Assembly: GCA_964016885.1 (NCBI GenBank)
Contig: OZ024742.1
Span: 365,230,877 to 365,294,876 of the forward strand
Direction: 5' to 3'
From: Eledone cirrhosa
Taxonomy: Eukaryota > Mollusca > Cephalopoda > Octopoda > Eledonidae
Length of the DNA stretch: 64,000 nucleotides
Shown piece after piece: positions 31,833 to 45,078 of the stretch. How positions within the stretch are numbered: the stretch's first letter is position 1; each line of letters begins with the position of its first letter. The notes under the pieces are model-generated. The model was not told where the DNA came from, made no database searches, and saw nothing but the letters and a program-made list of their open reading frames with translations. A program made the position numbers and the translations under genes.

Positions 31833-34564
31833 GTGATCTGTGAGATCGACATACACAGACTTCATAGACAAGGGCCTGGTTACTGTAAGCTGAACGCGTC
31901 TTTCCCGGCGCGCAAAGCCTACAGAGATCGGATTAGCTTATTAGTTAAGCGGGCGTTGACGGGAGCGGTCGTCAACAACAGGTGGTGGTTCGACCTGGAA
32001 AGGGCAATTAAAGTAGAGTCGATTAGGTTTAGCAAAGGACTGGTGATAGAGGAAAATAGAGTAGAGGGAGAGCTAGTCAGAAAGCTAGAAGGGGCGTTTA
32101 GGACAGGCATCGCAACCGACGTGCTTGCGGCGAGATTGGCACTCGACCAATTCTTCAATGCAAAACACGAAGGCTGCGTTGTCAGAGCTAGAGCGCGTGC
32201 TCTGAAACACGAGGGGACAAAAGCCGTCCAATGGGCCCGGGTGGCAGAGGCGCGACGTGGCAACAAAGCCACAATTCGGTCTTTGTCTGACCAAAACGGG
32301 TGCGTGATGCTCGAACCCGAGCGGATGTGTGAAGCTTTTCAGCAGCACTTTGCTGAACTGTTCGGGAGCGGCGGCGGCCCAGATCGGGGTATGGACTTCA
32401 GTGCATACCTCGACGGACTACCTCGGCTCTCGACGACCGCAACACAGTGTTGCGAAAAACCAATAACAGCCGGCGAAATACGGGAAGCGATGGCTAACTG
32501 CACAGGGGGTAAATCGCAAGGTTTAGATGGTCTGCCCTACGAGCTTTATGCATTTATGCCAGACTTGTTCGGTGACCTCTTGGCAGACGTCTACTGAAAC
32601 TGGCAGCAGAACGGGAGCATTCCCAGTTTTGTGAGCCGGGGAGCAGTGGCACTGCTGAGAAAAGACCCGAACAAGTGGGATGTTATCGATAATTTCAGGC
32701 CCATAACCCTGCTAAACGCAGAGTTCAAGATTTTGGCCAAGGAGTTAGCAACGAGGTTGGCGCTTGTCGTCAAGGGTCTGGTGGGAGATGCGCAGACATG
32801 CGCCATTCCTGACAGATCCATATACGACAACCACCACCTCATGCGATACATCATAGCGAGGGTGGTTAAGGAACCTGGCAAGGGTGGGGCCCTGATCAAC
32901 TTGGATCAATCCAAAGCATTCGATAGGGTCGACCATCGATACCTGGCGGCGGTCCTCGAGGCAGCCGGTTTCGGGCCCGTTTTCAGGGGTTGGATCGCAG
33001 CAATATACAGCGACATCTGCTCAGTTGTGAGGGTGAACGGTCATCTGTCGCAACCGTTCAGCATCATGTGCTCAGTCCGCCAGGTTTGTCCCCTCACGTC
33101 CCTCTGGTACGTATTGGTTCTCGAGCCGTTCTGCACAAACTGGGGGCGATGAGGGGCGTCCCACGCGAACTAGGATGCGGGAAATCCGAGTCGGCTTACG
33201 CTGACGACGTCACCGTGGCGGTGTCGAGCACCAGACACGTCCAGATGCTCGGCACCGCTCTCAAGGAATACGAAGCGGTGACAGGAGCAAAGATAAACCA
33301 GGAAAAGTCGGTGGGCTTGCAGCTCCGCACCAGGAGAGGCAAGTCCATGCCGTCCGACAGCGTCGTGGGGCGTTGGACGGACGGACCGGTTAAATTGCTC
33401 GGGGTCTGGTTCGGACCGGACCTCCAGATGGAGAAAAACTGGAACGAGGTGACGAGCAGGGTGGCCTCCCTCACCCAGAAATGGGCTGAGAGGAAGCTGT
33501 CCCTGAATGGCCGGGCGCAGGTGGAGAATGCGTACATCGCATCCGTCATCTGCTACCGCCTCACCGTCGTCCCTTGCTCCAGCCCAACTCTCACCAAAAT
33601 GGAGCGCCTCCTCTTCCGCTTTTTGTGGAAGGGACGCGCTCCCTTGGTCAGACGATCTATCTGCTGTCAACACCCGTTGCGTGGAGGACAGGGCATGCCA
33701 TGGCTGATGATGCGCAAACATGCGCTGAGGCTGCGCCATCTCTGGTGCTTCCTTGATGGTGAACGTGTGTGGTCGCCGTTCGCCAGGCACGTTTTCCCAC
33801 AGCCCGTCTCCTTGACGGAGCTGCAGTCCTGGGTCAGAAAAACACCGAGGGATAGCGCTTGGAAACGGGAATGTCTCCAGGTGCTCACTGCTCTCTCCCA
33901 GCTGGGCACCAGTATCGGTGGAACATCCACCTCGGCGTTCTATAGAGGACTAGTGGAGGGGAAGAGCGACGACATTCAGGGAGAGATCCTGGGCGTCGAA
34001 GAAGATCAGCTGCTTGCTCTCTTCCGGAGAACTTTCAACCCGGGGCCTATGGATAACTTCCAAAAATGCCTGGCCTGGCAGTGCTACCGGGGAGCGCTGC
34101 CGGTTCGAGATAAGCTCTACAGGCGCGGAAGTGCCGTCAGCCGAACCTGTCCGAGATGCGCGCAGAGCGACGAAACCGTTGTGCACGCACTCGTTCAGTG
34201 CCCGAGCATTGCTGACTTGTGGAGCTATGTCGAACAGTTGCTGTCGCTTGTGGGACTGATCCGGTTGTCGACTGAGTCCATTGTGTAGATGGTCTCGCCG
34301 TCTTCCTTCGAGGAGGAGGGGCAGGCGGTTTCCATCTGCCTGGTGGCCATGGCGAAAGAGATTGTGTGGTGGACAAGGTTAAACGGATTAAAGACAAACA
34401 CTTTCCTCTTCGGCGAATCCCTAATTAACTTTTTCAAGTTTCACTTGAAGAAGAAAATCAGGGTGGAGAGGCAAGTGCTGTTTTCTAGCAAGTTTGTTGA
34501 AATGTGGGTGAATGTAGCGAGAATGGTCCGAGTGAACGGGACCACTCTGAATATACGTCTGTAG
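31833..34564 (+). pseudogene. Tx1-like LINE ORF2: reverse transcriptase and C-terminus
   Basis: 31833-33152 is one frame with an internal TGA at 32595: 'DNFRPITLLNAEFKILAKEL', then 'ALINLDQSKAFDRVDHRYL' (first catalytic Asp). A frameshift near 33130 leads to the frame 32990-34564: 'ESAYADDVTVAVS' (catalytic pair), 'QVENAYIASVICYRL', and a C-x2-C-x7-H-x4-C knuckle at about 34150. An in-frame TAG at 34286 interrupts the last 92 codons. The layout and the LDQSKAFDRVDH and AYADD forms fit the L1/Tx1 group. Full-length but dead. Confidence 0.85.
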
Positions 34565-34878
34565 TTTGAGAGATGGAAAAATTGAGAGAGGGCGCTTGCC
34601 CTGGTAGTCAGGGTGGCCGTGGTCTTTTTTGTGGTTTTCGCCACGAGTAACCCTCGGAGATTTCCTCCTATTGGGGAATTTTTCATTGTTTCAATTTTCA
34701 TTTTATTGTTTATATATATATGTTTTATGTCTTTTTTCTTTTCTTATATAAATAATAAAAATATTTACACGCACAAAACCCACATCGTACCGTCCTGTTC
34801 CGTCTGTGATGTTTTTCTTGATGTCAGCCCTTGTGGCCAATAAAGAAATCATTATTATTATTATTATTATTATTATTA
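34565..34878 (+). other. Tx1-like LINE 3' UTR with (ATT)n tail
   Basis: Ends 'cagcccttgtggccaataaa' followed by 'gaaatc' and (ATT)n at 34854-34878. This end resembles the 3' end I remember for cephalopod SINEs, suggesting shared retrotransposition machinery. Confidence 0.6.
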
Positions 34879-35022
34879 CAGTTGCATTTATCTTGCTTTA
34901 TGTTCATACGAGTTATCACCAAGTCACAACCAGTGACCTCAAGAGACAACAAGGTCCGCCATGTTCAAGAAAGAACATACATACTCACACATGCATCTTT
35001 AGTGTTTAGACTTGTGATGTAC
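34879..35022 (-). other. 3' UTR of Dong/R4-like LINE 2
   Basis: About 140 bp between the natural stop at 35023 and the (AAT)n tract. No other content. Confidence 0.6.
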
Positions 35023-37016
35023 TTATATTGACAGAATCTTCCTTGGTGTATGGGCAGTTCCCATTAGTAATATCTTTTGTATTTCTCCTATACGCGGGTT
35101 TCCTGGGATTTGCGATAAGTAATCATTAGACCCCTTAGGTATCATTCCCAGAGCGCCTACAACCACTGGTATTGTTTTAGTTCTCAATTTCCACATTTTT
35201 CAACTTTCTATCTCCAGGTCCTTATACTTGCTCAATTTTTCAAATGTTTTTATAGATACATTCTTGTCTATTGGAACAGACATATCAATTAGCAGGCATA
35301 CCTTCTTTTTAAAGTCCTTCACTATTATATCAGGTCTATATGCATCTATTTTTCGGTCTGTTTGGATGCTAAAGTTCCACAAAATGTGATCTTTTTCAAG
35401 TATGGGAGGTGGTTGATGCTCCCACCAATTCTTTTGATGGGGTAGGTCAAAATGCTTACACATTATCCAATGTATGTATTGTGCAGCTCTGTCATGCCTG
35501 TTTAGGTATTCGGTTGGAGCTATAGGACTGCACATTGAAATTATATGGTCAATGGTCTCTGGTTGTTTTTTGCACACACGGCATAATGGGCTGCATCCAT
35601 TTTTTATTATGTTGGCTTGGTCATTTTTTGTTGGCAGACACTGATCTTGTGCTGATATAATCAGTCCTTCAGTCTCCGATTTCAGTCCAGAGGATGCCAA
35701 CCACTGATGGGTTAAAGTTTTGTCAATATCAGGATTGTTAGCTCGTTCTGGGTATTTTCCATACAGAGGCTTTTCTTGCCATTTCTTAGCCAGTTTCTGT
35801 AGCAGTTCTTTCTTTGCAGTTACTTTTACCTGCTTTGCTTTTTCTGTGTTTTCCATTTCAGCAGTAAATGGGACTTCTGAAATTTGTAGTCCATTACTGT
35901 ATCTTTGTGCATCTTTTGTAATGGAATATGATCTTTTGATGCTTTCGTGTTTCAAAACGAGTTTGATCATCCAATCATGTGATTCCCTTAGATATGTAGA
36001 TAATCCAATTGTTGCAGTTTTCAACGCAATGTCTAACTGGACTAACCCACGACCTCCTTCTTTCCTAGGGAGATATATTCTATCTATATCTGCCTTAGGG
36101 TGATGCATTCTGTGCATGGTTAAGAATTTTCGAATTTTTGTATCGAGCCTACGGATCTCTGTGCTTGACCAGTTGATGACATTGTAACTGTAGGTTACTA
36201 CTGGTATGGCAAGCGTGTTTATGGCATCGATCATATTCCTTGCATTCAATTCCGTTCTTAAGATTGCTCTTACTCTGCGGTAACATTCCTTCCTTATCCT
36301 TTCCCTCATTGTTGAGTGCTTGATTCCGTCTCCTTCACAAACACCTAGATATTTGTAAGTTTTTTCTTGATCAAGTTCTCTTATCAGGTTCCCCCGATCA
36401 AGATTAATGTCTGAACTCTTCAGCAGCTTTCCTCTGGTGAACGTTGCTTTGGCGCATTTATCTAGTCCAAACTCCATTTTAATGTCATCACTGAACTGCT
36501 CCACAGTGGATAATAGCCCTTGCAATTGTTCATCATTTTTTGCAAATAGTTTCAGGTCATCCATGTAGAACAAGTGATTAATGGTTTTGTCATAGACTTT
36601 ATATCCATGTTTTGTTTCATTGAGCATTTTACTTAATGGTATAAGTGCGATGCAGAATAAAAGCGGTGATAAAGAGTCACCCTGAAAAATTCCACAATTA
36701 ATATTAACTTCTCCAGCTTCCAGTGATTTTGTTTCACTATTCAAAAGGAGTGTCGTTTTCCATGTCTTCATACTGAATGACAAAAACCTCCTGACAACGG
36801 GGGATATTTTGAAAATCTCTAAACATTTTTCAATCCAACTGTGTGGCAAACTATCGAATGCTTTTTCATAATCTATCCAAGCAATCGATAGATTTTTGTG
36901 TCTATTATGACAATCTTCCAGTATCATTTTGTTAACCAAAAGCTGATCCTTACAGCCATATGAGCCTCGTTTACACCCTTTCTGCTCAATGGGAAATAGG
37001 TCATTTGTTATATCAG
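35023..37016 (-). pseudogene. Dong/R4-like LINE 2: reverse transcriptase, knuckle, endonuclease
   Basis: Minus strand, one frame apart from one stop. '[17 protein letters not shown]' carries the first catalytic Asp, '[14 protein letters not shown]' is motif B and '[12 protein letters not shown]' the catalytic pair. '[14 protein letters not shown]' follows. The knuckle is '[18 protein letters not shown]'. The endonuclease '[20 protein letters not shown]' has the Pro-Asp and Asp residues. A TGA at about 35198 interrupts, after which the same frame runs to the natural stop at 35023 ('IPVVVGALGMIPKG'). Only this stop and the frameshift at about 37015 separate it from an intact element; better preserved than LINE 1. 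Confidence 0.88.
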
Positions 37017-38569
37017 GTGGTCATATGTGTATTCAGTTAGGACTGATGTTAAAATTTTATACATTGTGGTCAAGCAAGTTATCGGTCTGTAATTTTTGGG
37101 ATTGTTTGTCTCATCATTCTTCGGAAGCAGGAATGTAATGCCGTTAACTAGCCATGATGGTATCTTTTCTGGCTCCTTAACTATTTCATTGTAAAGTTGG
37201 GCTAACAGCTCATGAGACTCTGTGAAGGCATTTATCCAAAAATTTTGTATTTTGTCTTTTCCTGGGGATTTCCATTTGCTGGTTTTTCTTAGAGCCAAGC
37301 GCAACTGTTCAACTGTTATGTTTTCCCATATTTGTTCCTCAAGGTGAGCTGTATCTTTCATGTGTCTGTCTATCCATGGGGCATGTATGTTATGAACTTT
37401 TTCTTCGGCCCGGATCTTTTCCCAGAATTCTTGCACTTCCTCCTTGGGTGGTATTGATTTAGCAGCTATTGTTGACTTACCAATTTTTCTGTAGAAGTTT
37501 CTTTGGTTGTTTTTTAACATATTATTGTCCTTATAGAATCTAGATCGTTTTTCAAAGCGCCTTATACGAGCAGCTTTGGCCGACACTTTTTGCTTGATTA
37601 TTTCTATCAGCATGTATATGTCACTTGTTGATTTTATACTGTACTTTCTTTTCAATTTTCTAAGTTTAGTTTGTTTAACATGTTCACCTACTTTATAGTT
37701 TGTTAAAATTTCTATGTCAGATCGGAGAAGGTTTATTTGGCGATTGATGTTCTCTTGCCAAGTAGATTTCTTGTGGGAATTCCTTTGTTTTTTCATCTTC
37801 ACTCCACATAAGTGAGTGGTGACTTTAGCCGATGCATAATAGAGATGATTTAAATCAGTAATGTTTAGTTTGTTTGTGATGATAATGTTTTTGAGAATTA
37901 TGTTAGTCTTGTGTATTATCTTTTGGTTCTGTTTGGAGTTCTGGATCTTAGGGAGGGTGTCTCGTTGCCCCATGTCAGATTCTTTCATTTTCATCCATTC
38001 GATCATAATTTCATCCCTCAAGTTGGCAAGTTCATTCTCATTCATTTCTTTATCATTTACGATCTCATTATTTTCATTTGGAGTTTCATCTTGAGCATGC
38101 ACTCCCTCCACTTTTTCGATCCTTTCTTTAATTTGTTCTGTTGCCAGTGATTCCGCCCCAACCCTGGGATTCGAAGTGTTACAATTTAACTCGTTTTCAC
38201 TGACACATGCTTCATTTTCCCTTCGCTGACTTTGTGCTAATAGTTTGATCTGATCAATTTCTATATCAGTTAGTAACTTTTTTTTTACAATATTTCTTCG
38301 TATATTGGCTAGTTTGTTACTGTCAATATAGCCTCTGTTTTCGGGATGTTTCTTTTTCCAGTTGATATATGTCTGTTCTGTATTCGATGTATTTGATGGG
38401 TAGTACATGGCAGTGTAGAAAGCCTCAAGGACTTCTTTATTATCTTCCCTTGACCACTTTTCTCTCTTTTTCTTTGGATTTCTTGGTGGTGAGCATGGAG
38501 GGCCAACAGTAGGAGTATTCCGGTTATGGGAGGTCTCCAGCTCCGAAGTGATTATTATTATTATTATTA

Positions 38570-38573
<4 letters not shown>
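37017..38573 (-). pseudogene. Dong/R4-like LINE 2: N-terminal half
   Basis: A 521-codon frame. A Myb-like segment 'REKWSREDNKEVLEAFY' is near the start, followed by an acidic linker. Then comes a basic coiled-coil-like region ('AKAARIRRFEKRSRFY'), 'TSKWKSPGKDKIQNFW' and 'PKNYRPITCLTTMYKILTS' (fingers). The first codons read Ile repeats from the adjoining (AAT)n tract, so the true start is further in or absent. A one-base frameshift near 37015 cuts it from the catalytic half. Confidence 0.85.

Positions 38574-38656
<83 letters not shown>
38551..38656. repeat. (ATT)n microsatellite at LINE 2 5' end
   Basis: About 105 bp of ATT (AAT on the LINE strand), matching the (AAT)n at the LINE's 3' end at 34854-34878. 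Confidence 0.95.
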
Positions 38657-39500
<844 letters not shown>

Positions 39501-39519
39501 AGTTTTGCGAGGTTTTTTA

Positions 39520-39775
39520 TATGAAATCGTGTGTCGAAACAAATATTGTTATACTTGGGGAGGGTCATATTTATAACAGAATTAATAACAGAACACACTC
39601 ACTGTTTGGTTGGTTTTCGCTTCTGTGTCTTTTATATCGGTTAATTTAATTTATTCGGTCCTCAATGTTGCCATTGACTGACCAACGGTCAAAAATACAG
39701 ATACAATATAGACACAAACACATATATATATAGTCTATCAAAGTTCTTTCGTTGCACATCTGCAACATCGTCAGT
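39520..39775 (-). repeat. PLE terminal-repeat piece with hammerhead-like core
   Basis: Shares 'gggagggtcatat', 'acagaacacactcactgttt' and 'ccattgactgaccaacggtc' with 40885-41212. On the minus strand it has CTGACGA (39774-39768), perfect stem II GTTGCA/TGCAAC and GAAA (39750-39747); stems I and III are weak. Confidence 0.6.
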
Positions 39776-40009
39776 GTTGCTATTATGTTTCCTCCTGTTG
39801 CATTGTATGCTTACGCCATCTTTATTTAGTCTGTTTATTTATTTATTTGTTTATTTTGTGTCTTCTCTGCGCATGCGTTTGCGTGTGTGTATAGTGTTTT
39901 GTTTGGTGTGTGTTCTTGTTTGGGTGACTGTGTATTGGTTAATGTATTCTATCTTAGTTTACTAGTGTGTGTTTATATATGTTTGTTGTTATTGTGGTTG
40001 TGTATGTAT

Positions 40010-40040
<31 letters not shown>

Positions 40041-40260
40041 TACTCTTAGGTCAGTGTTGTTTGTTTGGGTGTTGTTGTCATTCCATTCATTGTGTTGTTG
40101 TTATTCCAACAACACCCAAACAAACAACACTGACCTAAGAGAAGTATAAATAAATAAATAAATAAATAAATACATATACAAGCACAATAACAACAAACAC
40201 ATATAAACACACACTAGTAAACTAAGATAGAATACATTAACCAATACATAAATAAATGTT
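39776..40260. repeat. Foldback made from the PLE 3' end
   Basis: 39776-40105 is the same sequence as 48075-48395, the extreme 3' coding end and 3' flank of the PLE at 48-50 kb. 40106-40255 is its inverted copy back to about 39930. It is a non-autonomous derivative of that PLE. Confidence 0.8.
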
Positions 40261-40375
40261 TTGACGTTATACTGAAAAAATCCCTCTTGCATTTTCTAGT
40301 GTATTTTTATACGTTTTACTATTTGTTCTAAATGTTGTGTTACTACTTCTACCAAACTCGCCCCATGGACAGTGT

Positions 40376-40505
<130 letters not shown>

Positions 40506-40514
40506 CATGCTCGT

Positions 40515-40620
40515 ATATTGTTATGGTGGTTAGGGACGTCACTTCCTAGCCATCGGGTTTGGGGTTCTGTCCCGCTGCGCGCCACGTTGCGCAAGTATAT
40601 CCTATTATACCTTCATAAAT
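40515..40620 (+). repeat. tRNA-derived SINE fragment
   Basis: 'ggtggttagggacgtcactt', then B-box-like 'gggttctgtcccgctgcg' and 'gttgcgcaagta', in the order of a common cephalopod tRNA-like SINE as I remember it. The element is 3'-truncated. Confidence 0.6.
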
Positions 40621-40743
40621 GTAGTCTGAGAGGAATTTGCCCGCATTGCAACCTATTTTCTCTTAGAAATTTGCTTTTATCTGATGAAGAATTAATGTCC
40701 GATACGTTAAACATTTATCTTTATCCCCAAGCGGAAATTAGTG

Positions 40744-40749
<6 letters not shown>

Positions 40750-40797
<48 letters not shown>

Positions 40798-40884
40798 TCA
40801 CTTATCAATAAATCCAATGAAGGAATAATCAATCGTCCTTTTTATCCTTTCTATATATCTATATATATATATATATATATATAT
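40750..40884. repeat. (TA)n tracts
   Basis: Two TA tracts around about 60 bp of unrecognised sequence. Confidence 0.9.
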
Positions 40885-41355
<471 letters not shown>

Positions 41356-41404
41356 AAGATTGAAGAATAACATGGTCGGCTGTACAACAAGGGGTTTTAT
41401 TTCG

Positions 41405-41517
41405 AGCATTAACAATTGTTTCATTGATCAGGTGAGTTTAAAGGCCGCTAATCTCTCGAAGTTGCGTCTCTCAACCTTAAATACAGTGTTTACCTCTGAT
41501 CAAATCATCAGAATACT
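41405..41517 (-). ncRNA. Hammerhead ribozyme with long stem II, family C left arm
   Basis: Minus strand: stem I AGTATT/AATGCT (41517-41512 with 41410-41405), CTGATGA at 41511-41505. A 10-bp stem II (TTGATCAG-GGT with ACCTGATCAA, one bulged A) lies under an ~70-base loop. GAAA is at 41422-41419, palindromic CAATTG is stem III, and TT follows. Confidence 0.65.
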
Positions 41518-42172
41518 AGAGATTTCACATATGGCAATGGTATATATAGAGATACAACGTAGAATCAAAACAATAACATCAATAATAAAATATAATGATA
41601 AAGAGGTAAAAAAGTTACAGATGTAAAAAATAAGTAAAAATAAAATAAGTAAAAAAATATAAGTACAGAATACGAGTGCTGATAATAGTGGTGTTAGTGA
41701 GCAGTGAATGTATAAAGATGTGAGGGTGGAGGTAATACTAACATGAAAAGCAACATTAGATACATACATACATACGTGGTGGTCAAAGGGTTAGAGGTAC
41801 AGAGTACGAGGTCGTAACAAATGACAGATAAAAGATAAAAAATAATAAATTAAAAATTGAGTGAGAGATACTCGGATGAGACATAAGGGATAGAGCTAAG
41901 GACGGGGAAGGAGGATTTGTATTTGTGTGTGGTAAATGTTTAGCATGCTGATTGTCTTATCTTAATGTGGTTGATGTGGCTTTAGGGAGAGAGAGAGTGA
42001 AAGAAAGGTTAGGAGATTTATGATGTTGATCTAATGACCAGCCGGTCAGTTGACAGCTAATAACAGTGGGGTGGTATGTAGTCAGTACATTAAAATCCTG
42101 GTGGTTCAGCTCGAATTTTGGGATTGCTGGGTTAAATCATGTTGGTTTGAAATTTGTGAACTTGGTAGCTCA

Positions 42173-42699
42173 TCAGGGCGCATCGCAACAAAGTATCAAT
42201 ACACCTAAATCTCAGCCCATCCATAACAACATACAAACCGCAGCGGAGAACCTGCACATAGGAAGGCCTCCAACTGTAACTCCTACCTGCCGGATAAGTG
42301 CCCACTACAAAATAGATGCCTCTGAATCAAGTATTGTGTACCAGTGTACTATAAATTCAGGCAACTTAACATGGCACTACATAGGTTCTACGGCAGGGAG
42401 TTAAAAAAAGATAGTACGTCCACAGACACTCTATGAAGAACCGTAGACTAGAGAACTCAACAACGCTGGCCAATAAAATCTGGCAGCTTAGGGGCACAAA
42501 ACAGGAATATGGGATTAGCTGGTCAAAATTATCGGGAGCAAGGGCCTACAACAATGGAATGTCATACTGTGGGCTTTGCAATATGGAGCTATTCCACATT
42601 TTAAAATATGATAAGGTGCTGCTTAACAGCAAAATAGAAAGATCAATGTTCTGTAGGAACAAAGCAGCTACCAAGTTCACAAATTTCAAACCAACATGA
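42173..42699 (+). pseudogene. PLE GIY-YIG endonuclease domain, frameshifted
   Basis: The first frame ends at 42404: 'SSIVYQCTINSGNLTWHYIG' shows the Tyr and Y-I-G motifs. One frameshift near 42400 leads into 42433-42699: 'NSTTLANKIWQLRGTKQEYG', then 'YCGLCNMELFHIL' with the active-site Glu and an Asn in 'LLNSKIER'. The layout equals residues 155-256 of the intact frame at 7690. No reverse transcriptase is present. Confidence 0.75.
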
Positions 42700-43320
42700 T
42701 TCGACCCAGCAATCCCAAAATTCGAGCTGAACCACCAGGATTTTAATGTACTGACTACATACCACCCCACTGTTATTAGCTGTCAACTGACCGACTGGTC
42801 ACTAGATCAACATCATAAATCTCCTAACCTTTCTTTCACTCTCTCTCTCCCTAAAGCAACATGAACCACATTAAGATAAGACAATCAGCATGCTAAACAT
42901 TTACCACACACAAATACAAATCCTCCTTGCTCGTCCTTAGCCCTATCCCTTATGTCTCATCCTAGTATCTCTCACTCAATTTTTAATTTATTATTTTTTA
43001 TCCTTTATCTGTCATTTGTTACTACTTTTTATTCTCTACTGCTAATCCTCTGAGATTTGAGCACCACGTATGTATGTATCTAATGTTACTTTTCATGTTA
43101 GTATTACCTCCACCCTCACATCTTTATACATTCACTGCTCACTAACACCACTATTATCAGCACTCGTATTCTGTACTTATATTTTTTTACTTATTTTATT
43201 TTACTTATTTTTTACATCTGTAACTTTTTTACCTCTTTATCATTATATTTTATTATTGATGTTATTGTTTTGATTCTACGTTGTATCTCCATATATACCA
43301 TTGCCATATGTGAAATCTCT

Positions 43321-43433
43321 AGTATTCTGATGATTTGATCAGAGGTAAACACTGTATTTAAGGTCGAGTGACGCAACTTCGAGAGATTAGCGACCTTTAG
43401 ACTCACCTTATCAATGAAACAATTGTTAATGCT
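43321..43433 (+). ncRNA. Hammerhead ribozyme with long stem II, family C right arm
   Basis: Stem I AGTATT (43321-43326) with AATGCT (43428-43433), CTGATGA at 43327-43333, GAAA at 43416-43419, CAATTG at 43420-43425, TT at 43426-43427. Stem II is one pair weaker than in the left arm. Confidence 0.65.
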
Positions 43434-43487
43434 CGAAATAAAACCCCTTGTTGTGCAGCCGACCATGTTATTCTTCAATCTTTCAGT

Positions 43488-43677
43488 ATTATTACTCCAA
43501 GTATAACCTGCATAGGAATTCTCGCGAACTAGCTACCTAACTAGGGAAACATTTTGTTGAGTCAAACAACGCCGTAGGTTAAAACTATCCACAATACAGA
43601 GTACTCACAACCTCTAACTGGATTACCTATAACGATAACTTGTTATCCCATATATATATATATATATATAGGATCAG
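43488..43677. other. Short unrecognised stretch and TA tract
   Basis: Nothing recognised; (TA)n at 43650-43672. Confidence 0.5.
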
Positions 43678-43850
43678 AAGATCCCGTTAAGGGTGAAAGC
43701 AGCGATTCTTTGCTTAAATTTTAATCTGTTATTTTAATAAATATTTGCTCTACGGTTCTTATATATTTGATATATATTTATCCTTATCGAGCCCTCTTTG
43801 GATTTTAGTCTTCAAATTTATTATTATTACTATATATATATATATATAGT
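43678..43850 (+). repeat. Family H complete unit
   Basis: Starts with the CAGAAGA, CCC/GGG, GAAA block and ends 'ggattttagtcttcaa' with (ATT)n and TA. It has both halves that are rearranged at 14730-14935. The upstream strand of stem I is lost in the TA tract. Confidence 0.75.
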
Positions 43851-44375
43851 TAAAAGAATAGAGGTGTAACACACAAGTTATTATATATTGGTAAACGGAA
43901 TAGAAAATGCTGACAAATTGTTCACAGTTGAAAAATGGTTTAATTAGGAATAAAAGAGTATTAGTGATTGTATGGGTTAGTATTCAGTTGTGGTTTTAAG
44001 TTAAGTTTTTACCGGTTGCGCATTTCTAAATGCTTTTCAAAAATAATTTTGAGATAGAGTGTCCGTGTTGTTTGCTCTGATCTGATTAGTTTTGGGAATT
44101 CTGCCTGTTTTTATGTTAAAAAAGTGGCTCCAGCGCTACTTTGGTGTTGCAAAAATTCTTGTGGTCAAAACAATTTTGATTGGTCGGTAGAGGTCATGTG
44201 AATGTAAAAAATTGATTTTGCGCCAAGACTGTTTTTATGTTAGAAAACTGGCTCCAGCGCTACTTGGTGTTTGCAAAAATTCTTGTGGTCAAAACAATTT
44301 TGATTGGTCGGTAGAGGTCATGTGAATAAAAAATTGATTTTGCGCCAAGACTGAGAAACGACTCTTTCACAACAA

Positions 44376-44379
<4 letters not shown>

Positions 44380-44447
<68 letters not shown>

Positions 44448-44519
44448 TAGTAGTATTAGTAAGGTGTTCGATGTTGTGATAATGGTTAGCAGGGATATGT
44501 GTCAAATGGCTATTAAGAT

Positions 44520-44565
<46 letters not shown>

Positions 44566-44590
44566 GTGTGCGTGTGTGTGTGTGTATAGC
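44380..44590. repeat. (TG)n microsatellites in family E
   Basis: Two TG tracts; Cys-Val open frames here are not genes. A TA/TACA tract lies at 44888-44965. Confidence 0.95.
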
Positions 44591-45078
44591 AGAGTAATTT
44601 GTGGTAGCAGGGATGGTCAGTAGAAATGTGTCTGTAAGCAGTGGGGGGTATTTTAGCATGTCAAAAAATGTTTTTCAGCTTTTGTCTTATACGGAGAAGT
44701 GTGTGTGTATGTATGTGTATAAGTCTCTTTGTATGTTAATGTACGCGTGTGTATGTGTGTGTGTGGGTGGACCAGTATTTTTTCCTCCTGGTAAAATGGT
44801 GTACATTATTCGATTTTTTCAGTAAAATCGGTTCTCTTAATAGAACATCAAAAATCTTAACAATAAAAGGTGTGAAATGATATTCACTATATATATATAT
44901 ATATATATACATACACATATATTCACTACATACATATATATATATATATATATACACATATATTTTTTTGTGTTGCACCATAGAGCATGTGTGTTTACGT
45001 ATGTCATTGTGTTTATATGTGGGTAGAGATGTGTGCTGATGTAGGTATGTATGTTGACGTGTGTATGTTGTGGGTTCG

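Noticed and set aside
33170..33790. 206-codon minus-strand frame opposite the Tx1-like polymerase
   Set aside because: Antisense shadow of a well-supported coding region; no recognisable domain.
40686..40716. CTGATGA at about 40690 as another hammerhead
   Set aside because: The second box reads TTAAA instead of GAAA, and neither stem II nor stem I pairs convincingly.
42066..42172. N-terminal part of an open frame running into the family C nuclease
   Set aside because: This part lies in the inverted left arm and is the complement of the 3' flank. The open frame across the arm edge is accidental.
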